Assembly (NCBI GenBank): GCA_023412275.1
Contig: JAEYNY010000210.1
Location: forward strand, 1 to 35,491
Source of the DNA: Bacillota bacterium
GTDB taxonomy: Bacteria > Bacillota > Clostridia > Acetivibrionales > DSM-1351
Direction: 5' to 3'
DNA: 35,491 nt
The stretch's first letter is position 1, and every line of letters begins with the position of its first letter. A program made the position numbers and the translations under genes. The notes beneath the pieces were generated by a model that was not told the origin of the DNA, searched no databases, and saw nothing but the letters and a program-made list of their open reading frames with translations. Positions 31,746 through 35,491 of the stretch are shown one piece after another.

Positions 31746-32883
31746 TCAGAAACTGATTATAAATATTGGATTGATTTTAGTATTGTCCTTCATGTTAATT
31801 TATGCAGGACAATTTTTATTTTTCCCAAATAATAACACTCCTGGGAAGGTTGATAGAACCTTGAATTCACCTGGTGGATCGCCAAATTCAGTACTGTCTT
31901 TACCTGTTCAATATAAGCATATTACAGAAACCATAAAAGGGTACAAGCAGCAAATATATACGTTGGAGTTTGATCCAAGGGATGAGAGAGTTGAATTCAA
32001 GCCGGCATTGTCATTTGAGAATATTTTTGGCTTTGAAAAGTTATCTGATATATGTAAAAGAAATGGGGCCTATGCAGCAATTAATGGAGGATTTTTCTAT
32101 CAGTTCGGTGATCCCACAGGAATGGTTGCAATAGATGGTCATATGCTGACTGCCTCGACGGGACTAAGTCCTGTACTCATTGTTGATAAAAATGGTGCCA
32201 GATTTGAAACCTTTTATTCTAATATTTATCTGGAGTATAACGGTAACAAACTAAAGATAAACGAGATGAATAGAATAGGTAAAAATAACGACATTGTTTT
32301 ATACAATGACATATTCGGAAGTACAAACAGAGCTGAAGTAAAAAATACATCAGTAATAGTTGAAAATAATGTAATAACGGCGGTAGTAGAGGATACAAAA
32401 GAAGTTAACATAAAGAAAGGTGCTGATGTCATCAGCTTTTATGGCGGAAAAGCTAAGCTGCCTGAAAAAATGGGTTTAAAAGTAGGAGATAAAGTCAATA
32501 TTAGGATGGAGCCGTATTTAGGATACTGTTATCAGGCATATGAGTGTGGAAGTATGCTTGTCAAAGATGGAAAATCAGTAGTACCGGAACGTGATAAATG
32601 GGCAGGAACCTTGAGCAACAGAGACCCTAGAACAGTCATTGGTATTAAGTCAGACGGCAAAATATTAATGGTGGTTTCAGATGGTCGTCAACCGGGATAC
32701 AGTGAAGGAATGACAGGTAAAGAGATGGGTGAATACCTGGTGAAATTAGGAGTAAAGGATGCGGCAATGCTGGATGGAGGAGCCTCATCACAGATGATAG
32801 TAAATGGCAGCCTCCGGAACAGGCCATCCTATGAAGGAGTTGAGAGGCCGGTAGCAGGGTGTTTTATAGTTAAAATTTTATAG
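31732..32883 (+). CDS. membrane-anchored phosphodiester glycosidase (NAGPA-like) domain protein
   Basis: 383 residues from ATG 31732, after GGAGGA. An N-terminal hydrophobic segment (about 8-28) anchors or exports it. The extracellular part fits the phosphodiester glycosidase family related to the mammalian uncovering enzyme: CKRNGAYAAINGGFFY, the GDPTGMVAIDGHML segment, NRDPRTVIGIKSDGKIL and the C-terminal MLDGGASSQMIVNG. Bacterial members act on cell-wall or exopolysaccharide sugar phosphodiesters. It follows the flagellar rod operon with overlap, so it could help the rod pass through the wall or modify wall polymers; that is inference. Confidence 0.83.
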   Translation: MKKNNQKLIINIGLILVLSFMLIYAGQFLFFPNNNTPGKVDRTLNSPGGSPNSVLSLPVQYKHITETIKGYKQQIYTLEFDPRDERVEFKPALSFENIFGFEKLSDICKRNGAYAAINGGFFYQFGDPTGMVAIDGHMLTASTGLSPVLIVDKNGARFETFYSNIYLEYNGNKLKINEMNRIGKNNDIVLYNDIFGSTNRAEVKNTSVIVENNVITAVVEDTKEVNIKKGADVISFYGGKAKLPEKMGLKVGDKVNIRMEPYLGYCYQAYECGSMLVKDGKSVVPERDKWAGTLSNRDPRTVIGIKSDGKILMVVSDGRQPGYSEGMTGKEMGEYLVKLGVKDAAMLDGGASSQMIVNGSLRNRPSYEGVERPVAGCFIVKIL

Positions 32884-32964
32884 GCTAAAAGGATTTTTGA
32901 ATTATATAGTCGAATATATTACCTAGTCATAATTATATGCATTAAAAAGATAATTGGAGGTTAT

Positions 32965-33393
32965 ATGCTTACAAATAAAGAAATCAGGGAATTATTACCC
33001 CACAGATATCCATTTCTGCTGGTTGATAAGGTTATAGAACTTGAACCGGGGAAAAAAGTAGTTGCAATAAAGAATGTTTCTGCTAATGAGCCATTTTTTC
33101 AAGGACATTTTCCGGAATACCCAATAATGCCGGGAGTGTTGATAGTAGAGGCTTTGGCACAGGCGGCCGGGATAGCGGTTGCTGTTTTGGAAGAAAATAA
33201 GGGTAAATTGGGTGTATTTGCCGGAATTGATTCTATGAAGTTTAAAAATCAGGTAATGCCTGGGGATGTTCTTACCCTTGAAGCCGAGATTCTAATGAGT
33301 AAGCTTGGAGTTACCAAGGCAAAGGTTAAAGCAAGTGTAGACGGTAAAGTTGCTGCTGAAGGTGAAATCAAGTTTGCAATGACTAAAGCATAA
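32965..33393 (+). CDS. fabZ: 3-hydroxyacyl-[acyl-carrier-protein] dehydratase
   Basis: 142 residues, hotdog fold. LLPHRYPFLLVDKV at the N-terminus and FFQGHFPEYPIMPGVLIVEALAQAAG carry the catalytic His and Glu. It dehydrates 3-hydroxyacyl-ACP in fatty acid synthesis. GGAGG lies before the ATG. In B. subtilis fabZ also lies near flhO/flhP and mbl, so its place is ancestral. Repeat copy D follows. Confidence 0.95.
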   Translation: MLTNKEIRELLPHRYPFLLVDKVIELEPGKKVVAIKNVSANEPFFQGHFPEYPIMPGVLIVEALAQAAGIAVAVLEENKGKLGVFAGIDSMKFKNQVMPGDVLTLEAEILMSKLGVTKAKVKASVDGKVAAEGEIKFAMTKA

Positions 33394-33430
33394 GTAAAGG
33401 CTGTTGCAAAACAGAAAAATCTTCTGATTT

Positions 33431-33669
33431 AACACCGGCACTCCCTTACCTTATAAAATTGTATCAATGCTTGCTTCCAAGATATTTGCAAGAGTTTCTA
33501 ACGGCTCAGCTTGGAATATTTTACCGCCGCTCACGTTCATCGTCCATGATTCATGGTTTCGCTAAAACCTACTTCGTGATAGGTTTCCCGGTAAAATATC
33601 CGTCTTCGCCTATAAACATCTGCAAATATCTTTAACCAAGCTTCCATTGATACAATTTATACTCTTTTA
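33431..33669 (-). repeat. dispersed fold-back repeat, copy D (full length)
   Basis: About 240 bp, homologous to copy B in inverse orientation throughout. Terminal inverted repeats include AAATTGTATCAATG (33468-33481 region) and CATTGATACAATTTAT near 33645. Interior arms agatatttgcaagagttt and ggaatattttaccg pair with their complements across the middle. It fills the 317-bp gap between the convergent fabZ and murC genes. Confidence 0.85.
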
Positions 33670-33710
33670 GATAGATAAAAATTAGTTTTGACACAGCTTT
33701 TAATAAACAT

Positions 33711-35114
33711 TTACTTATTCGCTCTTATATTCAAGAACATTTCGCCGCATCTTACTATATCTCCTGCCCCCATTGTAAGAATAAGATCTCCCGGTTGCGC
33801 ATTTTTATCAAGGTATTCAGCTATGTCCTGAAAATCACTTATATAAACCGCATTGCTGCCCTTCTCACGAATCCTGTCCGCAAGCATTCTGGAATGGATA
33901 TCTCCGGGGTCTTTTTCCCGGGCAGCGTAAATATCAGTTATTATTATGTTATCAGCCTCACCAAAGGATTCTGAAAATTTATCCAAAAAGGCCCTTGTTC
34001 TTGTATAGGTATGTGGCTGAAAAACACACCATATTTTATTATGCTCGCTGCTTTTGGCTGCATTTAGTGTAGCCTGAACTTCTGAGGGATGGTGAGCATA
34101 ATCATCAATAACCTTAATGTTGTCAACCAAGCCTTTCAATTCAAAACGCTTATGGCTTCCACCAAATCTCGAAAGACCGTAGGCTATGTTTTCCATACTG
34201 CAACCACAAGTGTATGCTGCTGCAATAGCGGCAAGCGAATTACTTACGTTGTGAGGGCCAGGAACAGATAAAGAAACATTCCCCATTTTTATCCTCTCTT
34301 TATATACTTCGAAAGAAGCACAGCCCACACTGTTGTAAGTTATTTCTTTTGCAGTCCACATTGCATCAGCGTTTTTTAATCCATAAGTTATAATATTACA
34401 GTCTCTCTTACTGACAACAGAAAGTGTATTTTCATCATCAGCACAGGCTACAATATACCCGTTTTGGGGAACAAGAGCAACAAATTCGGCAAAAGTAGAC
34501 TTAATGTGCTCCAAGTCACGGAAGTAATCCACATGATCTACTTCAATGTTTAAAACAACTGCCATAAAAGGATGAAATTTTAGGAAGCTTCCATAATATT
34601 CACATGCTTCGGTTATAAAATATTCAGAACCTCCGATACGGGTGTTACCGCCTATGCAATCCAGCTCACCTCCGATATGTGCCGTAGGGTCTGTATTTGC
34701 CTCTAGCATTATAGTTGTTATCATTGAGGTTGTTGTAGTTTTTCCGTGAGTACCTGCAACGGCTATGCCAAAGGAATGCTTTTTCATAAGGAGTCCCAAA
34801 AGTTCGGCACGGTCTATGACTGGGATACCCAACTCTTTTGAACGGATCATTTCAGGATTATCCTCTTTGACGGCAACAGTATAGACAGTTAGGTCCGGCT
34901 CAGCAATATTTTCGGCACTATGCCCTATAAATATTGCTGCTCCTTTGCTCTCAAGCTTCTGGGTTGCGTTGGAAGACTTAATATCAGAACCTGATACATG
35001 GTAGCCCTTTGCCAAAAGAATTTCAGCAAGACCGCTCATGCTTGATCCGCCAATTCCTATAAAATGGACACGCCTGATTTTTTCAGAATCTAAAATGTTC
35101 GAATTATTATTCAA
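33711..35114 (-). CDS. murC: UDP-N-acetylmuramate-L-alanine ligase
   Basis: 467 residues from TTG 35114, seven bases after AAGGGAG; the GTG three codons upstream overlaps that site. The Mur ligase order is complete: FIGIGGSSMSGLAEIL (UDP-sugar domain), the P-loop GTHGKTTTTSM, LNIEVDHVDYF in the central domain, and the C-terminal DDYAHHPSEV with VFQPHTYTRTRAF. It adds L-alanine to UDP-MurNAc in the cytoplasm, the first step of the stem peptide. It is divergent from the purR start. Identification is firm. Confidence 0.96.
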   Translation of the reverse strand: MNNNSNILDSEKIRRVHFIGIGGSSMSGLAEILLAKGYHVSGSDIKSSNATQKLESKGAAIFIGHSAENIAEPDLTVYTVAVKEDNPEMIRSKELGIPVIDRAELLGLLMKKHSFGIAVAGTHGKTTTTSMITTIMLEANTDPTAHIGGELDCIGGNTRIGGSEYFITEACEYYGSFLKFHPFMAVVLNIEVDHVDYFRDLEHIKSTFAEFVALVPQNGYIVACADDENTLSVVSKRDCNIITYGLKNADAMWTAKEITYNSVGCASFEVYKERIKMGNVSLSVPGPHNVSNSLAAIAAAYTCGCSMENIAYGLSRFGGSHKRFELKGLVDNIKVIDDYAHHPSEVQATLNAAKSSEHNKIWCVFQPHTYTRTRAFLDKFSESFGEADNIIITDIYAAREKDPGDIHSRMLADRIREKGSNAVYISDFQDIAEYLDKNAQPGDLILTMGAGDIVRCGEMFLNIRANK

Positions 35115-35357
35115 AGAAAACACTCCCTTGTTGTATTGCTAATAAAAATTAGTTGAAAAATTCAATATAGAGTAAGTTCTACTCAAAATGATAATACAAT
35201 ATTTTCATTTAAATGTAAAAGGAATATATATATTTAATCCATTTGCAGCGGAAATATCCCTTACATATTGTATGATGCATATGGGATAAATATTAGATAA
35301 AATGATTAAATCCGAATTATGATTGTAATTTAAGTTTTATTATTCATTATATTATTG

Positions 35358-35363
35358 TATAAT
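35358..35363 (+). promoter_or_regulatory. -10 box before purR
   Basis: TATAAT about 36 bp upstream of the purR ATG. The expected -35 position (35335-35340) is only T-rich, so the promoter may need an activator or be weak. Confidence 0.4.
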
Positions 35364-35398
35364 AGCTATGATGTAAACTAAAGATGTGGGGAGATTTT

Positions 35399-35491
35399 AT
35401 GGATAAAATCCAAAGAAATGAAAGGATTTCTGTTATAATCAAAACTTTGTGCGACAATCCGAATAAGATATTTACACTTGGATATTTTTCG
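35399..35491 (+). CDS. purR: purine operon repressor PurR, N-terminal part (runs off the right edge)
   Basis: 31 codons visible from ATG 35399 after GGGGAGA. The sequence begins DKIQRNERISVIIKTLCDNP and continues NKIFTLGYFS, the winged-helix start of Firmicute PurR repressors, which respond to PRPP and control purine synthesis genes. The PRPP-binding domain lies outside the window. Confidence 0.82.
   Translation, partial: MDKIQRNERISVIIKTLCDNPNKIFTLGYFS

Overview
The window looks like a chromosomal segment of an anaerobic, spore-forming, flagellated, plant-fibre-degrading clostridium. It is AT-rich and has strong AGGAGG-type ribosome sites. It encodes a trimeric [FeFe]-hydrogenase with all three maturases, a secreted GH16 lichenase, SpoIIID, Mbl and flagellar rod genes. 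A relative of Ruminiclostridium (Clostridium cluster III) is my best guess; this is inference from content, not a database match.

Layout. 1-3.4 kb: a GntR/FCD regulator divergent from a KDPG aldolase and a PfkB sugar kinase (ketodeoxygluconate breakdown), with a palindrome inside the aldolase promoter, then a small PH-domain protein. 3.7-7.2 kb, minus strand: coaB-coaC-hydE in one run, and cysK behind a consensus promoter. 7.5-10.9 kb: a MalY/PatB C-S lyase, an HD-domain protein, and a serine T-box riboswitch with serS. 11.0-15.1 kb: the hydrogenase operon (NuoE-like, NuoF-like and catalytic subunits). 15.2-17.9 kb: a GT1 glycosyltransferase and a secreted papain-like protein divergent from a TetR regulator. 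18.0-22.5 kb: spoIIID split by a mobile element (below). 22.9-25.1 kb: a membrane-anchored unknown, the lichenase, a Cys-rich miniprotein and a zinc-ribbon membrane protein. 25.2-28.3 kb: a structured leader followed by a TM1266-type regulator, hydG and hydF. 28.5-33.4 kb: mbl, two flagellar rod genes, a FlgJ-type rod-binding protein, a phosphodiester glycosidase and fabZ. 33.7-35.5 kb: murC (minus) and the start of purR (plus).

Main discovery. The sporulation regulator gene spoIIID is cut in two by a 4174-bp element at 18162-22335. The halves share a 17-bp direct repeat (18162-18178 and 22336-22352). Joining them across the repeat restores an open 82-codon SpoIIID in frame. The element carries a large serine recombinase, a 44-aa small ORF, and cargo made of an ammonium transporter (amtB) and a PII protein. 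The deduced attP carries perfect 10-bp inverted arms (CGTTCCATTT / AAATGGAACG) placed symmetrically around the repeat, as expected for a serine integrase. This has the architecture of the B. subtilis skin element in sigK, but it sits in a different gene and has nitrogen-assimilation cargo. Developmental excision in the mother cell is inferred, not shown.

Other points: a dispersed fold-back repeat family (four copies, one reduced to its termini); a hydrogenase NuoF-like subunit that lacks the C-terminal ferredoxin domain and appears to have moved one [4Fe-4S] ligand; and two leader RNAs with mutually exclusive terminator and antiterminator pairings, upstream of amtB and of the hydG-hydF genes. 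The order spoIIID-mbl-flhO-flhP-fabZ known from Bacillus subtilis is recognisable here, with extra genes between spoIIID and mbl and two between flhP and fabZ.
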